From assembly GCA_938004375.1 (NCBI GenBank), contig CALKWH010000067.1, forward strand, positions 1 through 6,396: a stretch of DNA of 6,396 bases, in the 5' to 3' direction. The position numbers and the translations under genes are program-made. The notes below the pieces were generated by a model. That model saw only the letters and a list, made by a program, of their open reading frames with translations. It did no database searches and was not told where the DNA came from. Positions within the stretch are counted from its first letter, which is position 1; every line of letters starts with the position of its first letter. Positions 6,239-6,396 of this stretch are shown here, piece by piece. Source of the DNA: an uncultured Pseudomonadota bacterium. GTDB lineage: Bacteria > Myxococcota_A > Polyangia > HGW-17.

Positions 6239-6396
6239 GGCAGGAATCCACACTACATGGGCGCCCGATGGAGATCAAGTTTTTCCAATGGACGCGGCCG
6301 GAAGAACGGACGGGCGACCGGGGACCGGTCGCACACGGACTTCTATGATGGGTGGCGTCAAGTGCATGTTTACCGATTCATGCCAAATTCTGCTTT
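6239..6396. other. Upstream region of hprK, no gene supported
   Basis: 158 nt between the hprK start and the window edge. The last 36 bases (6361-6396) are clearly lower in GC than the genes. No convincing sigma70 or sigma54 promoter is seen at a sensible distance from hprK. The only clear structure is the hairpin at 6314-6332. A short frame on the minus strand, open from the edge to a TGA at 6277-6275, has weak GC3 and no recognisable product. The upstream neighbour of hprK is outside the window. Confidence 0.6.
6314..6332. repeat. Perfect 8-bp inverted repeat (hairpin) upstream of hprK
   Basis: GCGACCGG-GGA-CCGGTCGC has 8-bp fully complementary, GC-rich arms with a 3-nt loop, ending 76 nt before the hprK ATG. 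As RNA it would be a very stable hairpin. There is no U-run on either strand, so a classical intrinsic terminator is not supported. It could mark the end of an upstream transcript (such hairpins occur in GC-rich genomes), be part of an hprK leader, or be a protein-binding palindrome. Confidence 0.5.

Noticed and set aside
4107..6278. Minus-strand open frame of 723 codons across ptsH, rapZ and hprK
   Set aside because: It is an out-of-frame reading of three well-supported genes, rich in Arg, Pro, Gly and Ala without family motifs. The real frames hold the Walker A and HPr motifs.
6250..6278. TTGATC-17-TAGTGT as an hprK promoter
   Set aside because: The boxes are weak (4 and 3 matches of 6), and the transcript would start only about 5 nt before the ATG at 6238, leaving the GGA ribosome-binding site outside the RNA.
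6275..6367. 30-codon minus-strand frame beginning ATG-CAC-TTG upstream of hprK
   Set aside because: About 63 percent GC at third positions, far below the neighbouring genes; it contains the perfect hairpin and matches no family I know.
6346..6396. Possible start of a divergent plus-strand gene (two ATG codons after TATGAT)
   Set aside because: Only 17 codons are visible, there is no Shine-Dalgarno, and no -35 box lies at the right distance.
1..6396. CRISPR arrays, tRNA or rRNA genes, insertion sequences, phage genes
   Set aside because: No regularly spaced repeats, no RNA-gene signatures, and no transposase or integrase motifs were seen on either strand.

Overview
This is a GC-rich stretch, probably one end of a metagenome or draft-genome contig from a diderm (Gram-negative-type) bacterium. 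The diderm call rests on a probable outer-membrane beta-barrel protein and a lipoprotein with a clear lipobox. An hprK-rapZ-ptsH-ptsI cluster occurs in many Proteobacteria and in several GC-rich FCB-type lineages, so the phylum cannot be fixed from this window. Every gene I can support lies on the minus strand, so transcription runs from high to low coordinates.

Layout in transcription order. 6396-6239 is an upstream non-coding region with a perfect 8-bp hairpin and no convincing promoter. It is followed by a tight cluster: hprK (HPr kinase/phosphorylase, 6238-5279), rapZ (P-loop RNase-adapter family protein, 5263-4412), ptsH (HPr, 4381-4115), ptsI (enzyme I, 4110-2323) and a PrsW-family intramembrane protease gene (2315-1182). 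The gaps are 15, 30, 4 and 7 nt, which suggests a polycistronic unit. A sigma70-like promoter with a palindrome in its spacer (1164-1136) then drives a secreted, probably outer-membrane beta-barrel protein (1116-256). Downstream of it starts a lipoprotein gene (201-47) that is cut off by the contig end. Positions 1-46 are not genomic: they match an Illumina P7/index/Read 2 adapter.

How the genes fit together. Enzyme I takes phosphate from phosphoenolpyruvate and passes it to HPr His16. HprK phosphorylates or dephosphorylates HPr on Ser47. RapZ is a nucleotide-binding regulator commonly encoded beside these genes. All key residues of EI, HPr and HprK are present, but no EIIA, EIIB or EIIC is encoded here. 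The local set therefore looks like the general and regulatory part of a PTS rather than a sugar uptake system. The PrsW-like protease, 7 nt behind ptsI and carrying an extra C-terminal membrane region, is the least expected member.

Most interesting observations: an intragenic terminator-like hairpin followed by a sigma70-like promoter inside rapZ, which could uncouple ptsH-ptsI expression from hprK-rapZ; the fused PrsW protein; the palindrome inside the beta-barrel promoter; and the adapter artefact, which creates false coding sequence. I found no convincing wholly new system.
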